A stretch of 64,000 bases of DNA from assembly GCA_921293015.1 (NCBI GenBank), contig OV121088.1, positions 30,975,645-31,039,644 of the forward strand, read 5' to 3'. The stretch is from Phorcus lineatus (taxonomy: Eukaryota > Mollusca > Gastropoda > Trochida > Trochidae). The translations under genes were made by a program, and so were the position numbers. The notes under the pieces are model-generated. The model saw nothing but the letters and a program-made list of their open reading frames with translations. It had not been told where the DNA came from and ran no database searches. The first letter of the stretch is position 1, and the number at the start of each line of letters is the position of its first letter. This document shows, in pieces, positions 14,762 through 26,000 of this stretch.

Positions 14762-14893
14762 GGTCGTTAACACTGAACTAAGGTGACCTTTATTTTGTAT
14801 TAAAGGGATTTTCTGTTCATAAAGTCCTGCTTCATGACTGTATTCAATAGGAACCTTTAATTCATTTTAGATCCTCATTCAGCTAGATTTGAC

Positions 14894-16960
14894 TGTATAA
14901 AAAAAAATCATAGAATAAATTTTAGTCTACTGAAAATAATATGTCCTAGGTAAAAAAAATCGTTCTCTGAAAACTATTGTGCATGAAGATATGTATTTCA
15001 GTAGTTGTCAGTGAACTTTTACTTTAACCGACACAGTTGTCTCATCAAGACAAAACCCTGCGCTTACGGCCGCCATATAGTGTTGCGAAAGTAGAAGATT
15101 GTAGGCGCGTCGACCATGTCATACACAGTTATGGAGTATAGGCCTCAAAACGACCCCCTTACATACTTCGATATAAACGGTGGATATATAGATTTTCTTA
15201 GCCTGCTATGCATTCGAAGGAGATGAAAGATTTCACACTTTGGTATGGTTGATGTTGCCATTGTTTGAAAAGTAATTGGTATCTATGAATATATTTAAAC
15301 CTTTTGGTAGTAAATTTCGAGGTTTCGTCCAAAATATCAACATCTGTACTGACATTTCAAATAGAATAGTTCGAGTAAGATGAAAAATCAATTCTCCTTA
15401 AGATATTTTGTGATCTTCCAGCAGCCCTCAATTGGTACATTCCGGCTTTATTATAGTTTATCAAAATATGAGAAGATTATTTTCATCACTTGATATATGA
15501 CGAACCAAAGCTGAATGTTACCGTTTTTTACTTGATATTGAGCACATACTAACAAACCTAATCAAAACAAGATGACTTGTTTTCGTACTAGTTTAAAAAA
15601 GAATGGAAAATTATGTAATTAATCGAAACTTGTGAAATAAATATTCGTATCGTATTCTAAATATCAAAATTAATTAATTTTCAACACCTGATTACACTGA
15701 TATTACCACTACTTATAATTAAACATTCTTTATGCTTCGATTATATTCTATAGTTCAATTCGATTTTTATTTAAAAAAATATAAAGGACAATCAACATCT
15801 AGATTTTACAAGTCTTTTCTCAGGATCGTAACAGTTGCAATTTTGTCTTAACATTTATTAAATATATACATGGGTATCCCTTTGAAACTGAATAAAAGTT
15901 CTTAACTTTTCTTTACGGACAACAGCCACATCAACCCTACCAGTTTCATTTATCGCATAGGTAGGATTTATTCATCCTGTTTATTCATCCTGTTGCGAAC
16001 AAAGGACCGTGTCATTTACAATTACCCAACACCTGTCAGCAGAAGCATTCGACAAACAGGATGTAGAGTATATACCGGTAAACTCTGTCATCCACACCCT
16101 AAAGTATTATACTAGTAACAGCCGAATCAAGTCTATGAGAAGACACCGAGCGGATGTTAGAAAACTACGAGAGTCAGCGATTTTGTTATTTTAGATGTAT
16201 TGGCAAAATTGTAGACATATTCTTAGACACCAGGCTTAGCAAAAGTCTACGTTTCAGCAAAGTGTAAATGAACAAAACTATTTTTAGACTGTAGACCTAT
16301 TTATCGTCCCTGTTGCGAAACGCGAGTACACAAGAACCGAATCTTGAGGTCACGCTTTACAGCGTAAACAGTCTGTTACAAGGTCATTCCGCGTACGGCA
16401 ATGTCTGCTCGGATTATAAATCCTTTTTAAATATGCGTAGGCCTTATAAAATATTCAGCACATTTCGGAGACTTCGTGTTCATTCAACGCTTTTGTAAAA
16501 TGATAATTTGTAATTTTTTCTCGTGTTCTTAAAATTTATTTCGTCAGATTTTCTGCATAGTTGTTTGTGCCCGAATACACTATCTTCAGGCAAACATTTC
16601 TGCAATAGATATTTGTTTGTACCAAATGCATTATCTTCAGAGACCGAGCACCTCATTACTCTAACCGATCTTCCGTAGTCTAAGGAGACGGTATCACGCG
16701 AAAACTGTTTTGGGCCATTTGAGTGTGAACCCGTTCTAATTATTCAAGGTAAAGAAATGGATTCGCGCAGCTTAACCTTTACAATTGGCTTCTTTAAGTA
16801 ACAAAGGATTGCCCAACAATTGGTAATATTTATATTTCATTTTCGTAAGAAAGCTTTATTTTCTTAAAGAAATCCTACTACATCTGTCCCTTTAAGCTAT
16901 TTTTCAAAAGATAAGTAACTTCTTTGAGTGGCATTTTAGAAGTTGGAAGCAATTAAGTAA
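14894..16960. other. Intergenic DNA, no gene recognised
   Basis: Contains a small GC-richer patch at about 15055-15115 (CGGCCGCCAT, GGCGCGTCGACC) but no exon that I can join to anything. The open frames at 16009 and 16313 show no recognisable family. Confidence 0.5.
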
Positions 16961-17087
16961 AAATATTTATGGATGACAACTTCTTTATTATGAGATTTGC
17001 GATGTTTCGATACAGATTCTTGTATCGTAAGCGTGAAGCGAAACTTTGCAAATATCATAATAAAGAAGTTGTCAGCCATAAATATCT
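16961..17087. mobile_element. Foldback element with nested hairpin
   Basis: The left arm (16961-17000), containing GACAACTTCTTTATTATGAG, pairs with the right arm (17048-17087), containing ATCATAATAAAGAAGTTGTC. The loop itself holds CGATACAGATTCTTGTATCG, a second hairpin. This is likely a non-autonomous foldback or MITE insertion. Confidence 0.7.
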
Positions 17088-19164
17088 GTACTAAAAAGAT
17101 AAGTATTACGCATGTTTTCTGTTAAACGTTAATGGGAGGTGACTTTAGCGGAAGAGATTGATGCATTTGAAAACACATTAGATCTTGTGACAGGTTAGAT
17201 TGGATTAAGTTGAAGTGAAATTTAACACGAAAGATTATTCTAGCATTGCTGTGGGGTGACGTAAACAGATGTCGAGCCGCTGAAAAATACTACGTCGACA
17301 CTTTGAGCATTGAGTTAATGTTGTCATGGTTACTTTATTAACATACAAACTTTTTACAACTGTGTTATACCATTTAAATCAATTATTAAGTGTAATGAAT
17401 GAATGCACTTGAAAATGTACGCGAATAAAAACTTGTTTTACAGTCGCTCTCGCTCGGGTATCACAAAAAATCCCACTCGTTTTGAAAAGTGAAGTGTCAC
17501 CACATTTCAGCTTGTATTTGACTACTCCTGTTATTAATGAGGATTTCTATTTATAGTCAATTCTCTTTCATTGTCAATCGTCCGTGCTTTTTAAAAATAT
17601 TTTCGTGTCTTCATTTTATTTTGGTTTATGAAGTTTTGATTCCGAACTCCCAAAATATTCATACGAATCTATTCTCACCAAGGTTTTAGACTCTGTGTCT
17701 TTTAAACACTCACAGTATGAATGTTCTATCTTCATTCATTAATCTCTCCAAATTTAGTTTAGTTTTATTTGCTTCCGGATAAACAAAAGATAATCCATGT
17801 TTGAAGCTTAGCAAACTTTCTGTTTACAACATCAAACGAGCGATCCGACATAGCCAAAACATCTCAGCTAACACTGGTAACAAGGTCTGACATATAGCCA
17901 TTGACTCAGCAGTCTTTGCAGGAGCCGTTATCGGGGTTAAAGGCATCAAATAATCCTCATGAAACATTCAATTATAAACAACTGTTTCGTGCACGTTCTT
18001 TGTCTTCACGCCATTCAAAAAAAAAACGAAGTTTCGGGCACAGGAAATTGAAAATAATTAATATTTCAAAGTATATAAAATATAGATAATATTTCTCCAC
18101 TTCTATGCAAATAGACTATTTTGTTACCCGTATAACCGAGGGGATATTGATATATTTACTTTATATATACTTTTGAATATTGATTATTTTTAAATTTCCT
18201 GCATGCGTCATTCTGTCCAAACAGAATTAAATTCTTATTCAACATAGAAAGTAATGGCGGATCTACCTTTGTGGGAAGAGCATGTCCCTGGGTAGGACAT
18301 CTATGATTCAACTCTCAACGCCACACATTACCCATCGATAATTATAGGAACATTTACCCGAGATTATCAAACAAATACTCTCATATTGCTATCAGACCTA
18401 AAAAAATGATGAAAATGCCATTTGAAATCGCCAACTGACCTTAAAGGAGAAAAGCACATGCTTGGGTAGTTGTTAAATTGCATAAGCATGTATTTGTATA
18501 AAGTTGCATCATGCATTGTTTTTTCGAATAGAAGATATCAATCAAGAATTATAGACCTTGAAAGTAATAAAAACAAAACCAAAATAAATTAAGGGAAACA
18601 TTAAAACCAGCTAGTTATTTGAGAATCAGATAAAACTTTATATCAATATTCTTGTCTATGGACGGAACAATTCGTCGGAGATATAGTAAAAGCGGACGAG
18701 ACAGAAGAATTCGTTAAGTATAAATATAAAATGTCTAAGTTTATCACTAGTTAAAACGTGCGTTTTATACCGTACTGGATTTTGTATTATTGCGCATGTG
18801 TATTTGCAAAGGTTAACACTTTCCATTTGTGATATCACGCATATTGTGTGAATAAGCACACGTATCAAAACAACCTCCAAGACTGTCGCTAGTCTTTGTA
18901 TCGTCTCTTTTATAATTTATAAATATCACTTTAAGTAAGGGCGAGTGTATGAAAAAGTGTTCATGAAATATTCATATTTACATTTATTTTATCATTATCT
19001 GTTTCTTTAATTGGCGAAAACGTTTAAACTGTACCAGTTTATTTTACCTTTACATGACTATTGGAACATTATATGTGATATTATTGTATTGTACATTTTA
19101 TAGCCTTTTGGCGGCTTGTACATTTTATTTCATATTGTACCAAAACAAAATGTGTATGACCTAT
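17088..19164. other. Intergenic DNA, no gene recognised
   Basis: AT-rich. The small open frames at 17901 and 18656 have no recognisable similarity. Confidence 0.5.
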
Positions 19165-19330
19165 TTGTATGTACAATTTGAGACATAAATATATCCCTCT
19201 CCTATTTGCACGTACACGATGAGACATACATCTCCCTCTCTCTCCTATATGTACAAGATGAGACAAAAATCTCTCTATATATTATTTGTATGTACACGAT
19301 TAGACATAAATCTCCCTCTCATATTTGTAT
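19165..19330. repeat. Degenerate tandem repeat, about 55-bp units
   Basis: About four units of the form TATTTGTATGTACA...GAGACATAAAT...CTCCCTCTC, at variable spacing. Confidence 0.65.
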
Positions 19331-19344
19331 GAACTGTATATAGG

Positions 19345-19543
19345 AGTTTATCGTACGTTTCTGTCCGAACTATGATTTACATATGGATAGACACGGACAA
19401 CTTATGCAGATAGTGTAGATAAAATGATTCATCTACTGATGATTTTAACACAGAATGTGTCACCTGTGTTGTAAGTAGACATATGTTAATTGTGATATAT
19501 CATGGATCCCTATCTACTTAAGATGGCAATAGTAACGTTAGAT
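19345..19543. repeat. Direct duplication, copy A
   Basis: Starts AGTTTATCGTACG and ends near AGATGGCAATAGT. It matches 19933-20136 over its length, with AGAATGTGTCACCT and GACATATGTTA conserved. Offset is 588 bp. Confidence 0.8.
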
Positions 19544-19560
19544 GTCTCTTGCAGATGACT

Positions 19561-19752
19561 ATACTTCTTATTGCAGAGAGAAAGCCTGCAACACAATTGT
19601 GGCTATGCATTGCGGTGAAACGACTGGAACTATCGAACCACACCCTCTACACACTCAATTACTAAGGGGTAACTGGAATACTCACAGGAGGCTTTCCATT
19701 TCGGGAATCGTATTCGGGCGGCAGATAATGGGGCACGTAGACACCTAAAACG
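19561..19752 (-). mobile_element. Chimeric SINE, copy A
   Basis: The left part is the SINE body (TGCATTGCGGTGAAAC and neighbours). Instead of the usual tRNA-like head with GACCTCTTGATCC, it continues into TGGAATACTCACAGGAGG, CGTATTCGGGCGGCAG and GGGGCACGTAGACACC. The same foreign half occurs at 20735-20830, so this is a second subfamily and not a local accident. Confidence 0.65.
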
Positions 19753-19932
19753 TAGCGAAAACTGTTCTGGAACTTAATTTATTGACATATCAAAAGCATT
19801 TATTTTTACCCATATTGGTGAAAAGATTAATCATTAATAATAAAAAAATTGTTAATATAAATATTTCGTTATTGCTCCAATATCTCATAAAGGAATATGA
19901 ATCAGAGACCTTGAATTTATGTAACACATGTT

Positions 19933-20136
19933 AGTTTATCGTACGATTCTGGCCGAACCATAATTTTCATATGGATAGACTAGGACAACTTTTGTTTATG
20001 TAGATAAAATGATTCATAAACTGGTAGTTAATACAGAATGTGTCACCTCAGTGTATTGTAAGTAGGTAGACATATGTTATATTGTGATATATCTTGGATC
20101 CTTATCTACTTTAGATGGCAATAGTTAATTTGGATA
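19933..20136. repeat. Direct duplication, copy B
   Basis: Second copy of 19345-19543, about 85 percent identical by eye. Confidence 0.8.
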
Positions 20137-20198
20137 TCATGTGATCTATATTTCGATTTGAAATTCAATAACGTTAATAATCAGATGAAAGATGAGGA

Positions 20199-20372
20199 AG
20201 ACAAGATTTTCTGGATATGAACATCTTTATCGTGAAATTCACCACGTTTCGGACTATATGTAGACTCCTGTCGATAAAATAGTATCTCCCTGATTGAGGA
20301 GTAAGCTTATAATCCGAAACGTCGTGAATTTCACAAAAAAAAAGAATTTTTTATCCAGAAAATCTTGTTTTC
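20199..20372. mobile_element. Foldback element, about 58-bp arms
   Basis: The left arm (from ACAAGATTTTCTGGAT to TCACCACGTTTCGGA) pairs with the right arm (TCCGAAACGTCGTGAATTTC to ATCCAGAAAATCTTGTTT). A loop of about 50 bp separates them. The right arm carries an A-run insertion. Confidence 0.75.
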
Positions 20373-20552
20373 TTTATGTATATAATTTATAATGCCTCTT
20401 CAAGGATAAGGTAAAAGAGGGTTAAATAATGGAACTCAATATCGTAACTATGTCATAGAGTGTTACTGCTCGACAGTTGGGTTATCATCACAAATGCGCC
20501 CAGACCAAACCAAGACTGGATGCCCGTGATTTTCATCTGTACATGAAAGTAG

Positions 20553-20830
20553 TTGAGGAGTATGAGGGTTTAACGCCGCTTTCAAGAGTATTTCACTTAT
20601 ATCACGACTGCTAGTAATATTGCAGGGAGAAAGCCCGTAACACCATACTGGCTTAGAATTGCGGTGAAACCTGCAAGAAACGGTTGGAACTAGCTAACCA
20701 TGAGTGGTACCGCGCTTCTACCTCCACACACGTTAGTACTGATGTATAATTGGAATACTCACAGAAGGGTTGCCATTTCGGGAATCGTATTCGGGCGGCG
20801 GGTAATGGGGCACGTAGACACCTCAAACGT
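20553..20830 (-). mobile_element. Chimeric SINE, copy B
   Basis: Begins with the full family tail (GGGTTTAACGCCGCTTTCAA) and SINE body, then switches at about 20735 to the same alternative half as copy A (GGGAATCGTATTCGGGCGGC, GGGGCACGTAGACACCTC). Confidence 0.7.
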
Positions 20831-20893
20831 TTGCAATTGACTCAAACACTTCAATGAATGTCATAAGGAGTGCAGAGTCAGGGCGCGTTAAAA

Positions 20894-21360
20894 GGTGGCA
20901 TCATGACAACGGTTTATCGGTCTGTTGAGTGCAAAACGATACTGTTTGTAGTGAATGGCAGAATTACCTTTATTGACAACCCAATACCCGTGACGCACCT
21001 AGCCATGTTCAACCAACCCACAAGGGTGGTGGTGGCTATGTAATAATGGGATGTTGTAAAATAGAACATGTTACTGTTCCTTGGAAATACAGGGATAACA
21101 TGCACCTCCTGTGGTATTTCAACATTTTGACAATCACCCTTTTGAATAAGACAGTTTACATGGAAGACAATGTAAGACCATATAGAGCGCGAGTGGTTAA
21201 ACTGATGATATTGTGAGAAGGCATAATTAAATTTTCATGGCCCGTATGCAGTCCCGATCTGAACCCCATAGAACATCTGGTGTACAACCTGGGACGTTGA
21301 GTACCTGGTAAAAACCTACCTGCCCAGTTGGCTGCAGCATTGATACCAGCAGAACACCCG
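20894..21360 (+). pseudogene. Tc1/mariner transposase relic (DD34E type)
   Basis: Part one (20894-20968, frame 2) reads GGIM...ILFVVNGRIT. Part two (21088-21360, frame 1) reads YRDNM, then MEDNVRPYRARVV, then WPVCSPDLNPIEHL and LGR. These are hallmarks of the C-terminal half of a Tc1-family transposase. The second catalytic Asp (in MEDN) and the Glu (in NPIEH) are separated by 34 positions, as expected for DD34E. Breaks: part two carries in-frame stops after KLMIL and LGR and ends at a TAG; about 119 bp separate the two parts and shift the frame. The N-terminal DNA-binding half and the first Asp are not found upstream, where a SINE lies instead. It is dead. Confidence 0.85.
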
Positions 21361-21448
21361 TAGTGTGCCCATCTGATGCAAAAAGAGATCCTTTACATAA
21401 GTAGTATGTTGAAGGGCAAAATATCATTAAATGTTTTTCACGCATCAT

Positions 21449-21831
21449 CTCTCCGTCTTACTTTGAAGGTTTCTCAGTCTTTCGGCACTTTTCCCTAACG
21501 GGACAACATTGCAACTTAAACTACCTGGCTATATTTCAGTTAATGAAAACAATGAATGCTTGAATAACATATTTGATGTCACACAGGCCTGTGCAATGAA
21601 TCAGTCGGAAAATGAGGCGTTTGTGTTCTGTAAAGACGACTCAAAGTGCTAGGTGCCTATTTTTGAATAAAGTTTAGCTTTTGGGAAGCTTACGGAAATA
21701 AATTAGGCGATTTGAATGATAACTTTTGAAACGGCGTCCAATCAGCGTTCTACATCTCGTGCACAAGAAACCTTAGAATTAAGACAGAGGTTGTATAGAA
21801 ATTTATGACGGAGCTACCTCTGTTTGGAGAG
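21449..21831. mobile_element. Long-TIR MITE, copy 1 (left TIR internally deleted)
   Basis: The right end, GAAACCTTAGAATTAAGACA through GAGCTACCTCTGTTTGGAGAG, matches the right TIR of the copy at 39930. The left end CTCTCCGTCTTACTTTGAAGG lacks about 40 bp of the TIR. The interior shares CTACCTGGCTATATTTCAG and GAAAACAATGAATGC with the other copy, in opposite orientation. Confidence 0.8.
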
Positions 21832-22900
21832 AATACATTTCCCCTGACATTTCAGTGCTTCTATACTGGCATTCATGATTGACCTCAATAGTCCAATGAG
21901 AAATCAAGCGATGATGAAAATTTCTTGCAAGAGAAAGCTGCATACATGCCTAACGTTTGTCATTTAACTGCAAACGTTTTAATCATCCAAGGTTATTTAA
22001 TACCTTGAAGGGGGGAATTGGAAGAATTGGTAAAAAAAAAGAAAATCAAAATTGTTGTACATATTTTTTTATATCAAAAGATAACAATATCAATCATGTC
22101 ACAACTTGACATCACCATAATTTCTGAAACACCAAAGAATGCCCTTCATGCTACGAAAACATATGTCACCTATTTTTCAACATAAACTAGCACTTATTAT
22201 GATAATGAAAAAATGATATATTCATATTGACATAAGACAGTAAATCCTTGACATAAAGTGGTAACTCCTCCAAAAGGCTGATTTTCATATTTATGATTTT
22301 ATCAGGTACTCTCGATATATGTACATAAATACATGTCATATTGAAATATACATAATGAAAATATAAATTAGCAAATTGTTTGACAAGTGTGATCTAAATG
22401 ATATTTACAGAAAGGTTAGACCATCAAACATACAAACATCATACAAACCCTGATGTCGAAAACTAACTATATTAATTGTGTCATTTCATAGCTCCATCAG
22501 CAGAAGTGCAATCAATTCTTAGGAAAATAGAACCATAATTTTATTATACAAATGCAAATGTAAATTTATACCCAAATAATATTGTGGTCACCTCATCAAA
22601 AGAAATCTACAAAGAAAACAAGAATACCTTATTTTGCAAGAAAATGAACAATTGAATACTTAATATGTTAATACACATAGAACCAAATCTATAGAGATTC
22701 TAGTTATTGAATGATAAATATTTTAAACGGTAAAGAATGAGATTTGATGAATTGCAAGCAGAAACTTTCTAAGCAGTAAACTTTTTTTAACAGATTTATA
22801 TTAAAACTGAAATTATTTGATTGGTTAATCTATAATTGACAATGTTGCATTAACCTTTCATTTATACATATATTCAAATTTTCAAATTCTTCACCAGAAA
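21832..22900. other. Intergenic DNA downstream of SLD5
   Basis: AT-rich. It contains the candidate SLD5 poly(A) signal at 22540-22545 and nothing else I can support. Confidence 0.5.
22540..22545 (-). terminator. Candidate poly(A) signal for SLD5
   Basis: AATAAA on the minus strand, about 440 nt after the SLD5 stop codon. In AT-rich DNA the hexamer is common, so this is only a candidate. Confidence 0.3.
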
Positions 22901-22928
22901 ATATGACCATTGTTATTGCAACACCTCC

Positions 22929-22980
22929 TGCATCAGAGTCTTTGAGAAGTTCCTGCATCAGAGTCTTTGAGAAGTTCCTG
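22929..22980. repeat. 25-bp tandem duplication in the SLD5 3' UTR
   Basis: CTGCATCAGAGTCTTTGAGA plus AGTTC occurs twice in direct succession, ending just below the SLD5 stop codon. Confidence 0.9.
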
Positions 22981-22984
22981 CGAC

Positions 22985-23081
22985 TCAGATGAGTGAAACG
23001 GCACCAGAAGCAACTAACGATGCGATTGGACGATATCTCATGATGTGCTGGTCACTCTTGTGAAGGTCAACGATCTCTTCC
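22985..23081 (-). CDS. GINS4: SLD5 coding exon 7 with stop
   Basis: Residues 188-219: EEIVDLHKSDQHIMRYRPIA to ASGAVSLI, then TGA at 22987-22985. Acceptor TTGCAG. The C-terminal strand matches the end of the family. Confidence 0.96.
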
Positions 23082-26000
23082 CTGCAAGTCAAACATGATC
23101 TTCAAAACTGGGGATTCTTAAAAATAAAAAACAACACTGATTCAATTGGGATTTCATGTACCACTTAGAGTGGGTTGCTGGATTTGAACCCACACCTTCA
23201 GAGTCAGGCAAAAATGCCAGGACTTACCATACCAGAAGCTTACAAAATTTCCTCTTTTGTCTTGACAACAGATTTGACCCAAAATGTCCAAGAATTTGTA
23301 CTATTGCATAAATTGTTATCCCAAATTAAACAAAGTTACATTTGTTAACTATCTTAGTATCTAAATGGCATCTCTAAAAAAAGATATATTCTTTATAAAC
23401 AAAATTAATAGCTTGAGTCTAGAATGTAGAAAGCTCTTTTGCAAGAGAAATTGTAGAATTTTTATTTCATTTCCTTGCTTCAAACCATAAATTGTAAGGG
23501 TCCTTTGCTCTGCAGCTCATGTGGTTTTGTAAGAATTATCATTTAAGAATAACAGGTCACATATCAATTACATTTAATTAGAAAAGTCACCTTATAAACC
23601 ACAGGCAAGTATTGCTTGATCATAAGGAAACATTTTACATTTATTGACTGCATCTGAACAGTATTTGCCCACATTTGCCAAACTTTACTGTTGACAGAAT
23701 AAATAAGTAAAATTCACGGATCACAAATATTTGTGGATCAGTTGTTTAAATGCTTTGTTTGCATATTTTGTATGATTTTAAATAAATTTTTAAACATTTG
23801 TGAAAAAAATTCAGATAAATAACACAAATATGATTCGACTACGAGATTTGATTATTTACAAACAAAACCTATATAGAGGTTATTTGCAAAACCTAATTGC
23901 AAATGTGTATTCTCCTTATCTAGGTGGGGTTATAAAAGTATTTTAATTATATCTCAGCTGCTAGTATTATTGCAGGGAGGAACTAGCAATCCTGGATCTA
24001 GAAAACCATGGATGGTAATACACTGAAATTCAGTGTACCATTGCACCCAAACCTTAATGCATGTAGAACTGTTCTCTACTGCAGAAAAAGTTACCGAGCC
24101 CCTGGCAAGATTCCAACCACAGACCTCTTGATCCCAAGTCGAGCGGGCTAACCACATTGCTTTCCTGGCTAATCATAGATTATATAATCTGAACAACAAT
24201 TCTTAATCCATTGATTAAAACCATAAATAATATATATCAAAATTCTATATAAAACCTTTTGTCTAGTATTTCTAATTTTAAAAAAATATCATATTTCCTC
24301 TGCTTATATTTATGATTCACATTATTAAGTGAACTAGATTGCGGACTACAAGGTCACATTCAGAAACATATGGGTTGTGACAGACTGGGTCTTAAATTAT
24401 AATCTAGCTGACAGTCTAAAACCGGATAAATGTGCATTTGCAGTAGAGAGTACATCTGAACCTAAACATTGCAACAACAAAAAATTAAGCAAAAAAAGCT
24501 TGTCTTGAATATATATTTGTATTTGAACGAAAATAAGGGGACCTTCATTTCCAGAATACATAATTATAAATGCATTACCAAAACTTTAAAAACTTTGAAA
24601 ATTCCTAAACATAAAGATAAATAAAGTGTTTCCAAATGAAGCACATAGTTTTTTAATTAAAAGAAGCAGTTTAAAACAAACCTTCCATGATCGTGTTAAG
24701 CTAAGCAAATCTATTCCCATACCTCAATTGATTAAGAGGTGTGAATTTGGATAAAAATAATTTGCAATAATGTTTATTGCCGAAATTTGAAGAAATAGAT
24801 ATTTAAAAAAAAGTGTTACTGCCACTTTGAAGACACTGTTTTTCAAATTTTTAAAACTTTCTTAAAATTTTCTCAATAAACCATTAGTTGAACTGCAATT
24901 ATTAGTATCATGAGAGGATAAAACATCCACTTACTCGACCCATTATTGTGTCACTTATACGAAAACAAATTTTAATATTAAATTCAGGAAATAGAAACTT
25001 AATTTTTTTCCCACAATATCTTTATATTTTCAAAATTTACCTTCTTTCAAATTGTAACATCTTTTTGTGAAATTCCTTTGTTGCCCTAGGGTAAGTATTT
25101 ACAGTGCTATTAATGCATTAAATTTATTGTCTGCCTAAAGTACCTAATCCCAAGTTATAATATTTACAAATTACACTTCATTTAAACTTGCACTTCGAAT
25201 GGTTTGGTACTTTTTATTTGCAAAGAGCACAACTTTAGAAGAGAACACCTCTTTTATGCAATGCTTTTGTGAAAAACACAAGATAAATAGATAGTCACAA
25301 ACAATATGATATGAAACTAAATAAGGTTGCATAATTTATAAAAAAAATCTTCTCAATTACATTATTTGTAAGGGCAGTGAGACAACTTCAGGTGAGGTGA
25401 GGTGAGTTGGGGTTTAACGCCGCTTTCAAGATTATTTCACTTATATCGCGGCTGCTAGTATTATTGCAGGGAGAAAGCCCGCAACACTATAGTGGCTATG
25501 CATTGCGGTGAAACTTGCGAGCATCGGCTGGAACTAGCGAACCATGGGTGGTACTGCGCTGAATTTCAATGTAGCATTGCACCCAAACCTGACTGTGTGT
25601 AGAACAGTTTTCTACTGCAGACAAAGTTGCCAAGCCCCTGGCGGGGAGACGACTTCAATTAATTTTTCACTAGAAGAAACAATGTTAATGACACTATTCG
25701 CTTATCATCAGAATAAAGCTTGTGCTAGCTGTATAGAAAATAGAAGCACAATCTGTCACACAGACACATACATTTTGTTGACAAATGAATGCAATTTGCA
25801 ATAATGACAAGGCTGATGTAAATTTATATGTTTTATTGAAAATGAAGAACTTATTCACACAAACTGCAAAGTTTACATTCTAGAATGTATTCTAATTAAC
25901 AAAATGACTTAACGGCCCAACAAACAACACAAATTCTATAGATTTAAATCAGAACATTGACAACTTTCTCAAAAGTCAAAAATATTTGTAGCTTGAAAAG

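Larger units (their letters stand above)
14472..14893. mobile_element. Composite inverted-repeat element
   Basis: The outer arms CTAGACTTGCTGAATGAGGA (left) and the reverse complement of TCCTCATTCAGCTAGATTT (right, about 14874) pair over about 20 bp. Between them lie two smaller foldback units (14543-14640 and 14643-14761). It looks like a foldback element with other foldbacks nested or duplicated inside. No coding frame is seen. Confidence 0.55.

Noticed and set aside
15060..15080. Minus-strand ATGGCGGCC followed by GTAAGC, like a tiny first exon
   Set aside because: It would encode only MAA, and no downstream exon can be found to join to it.
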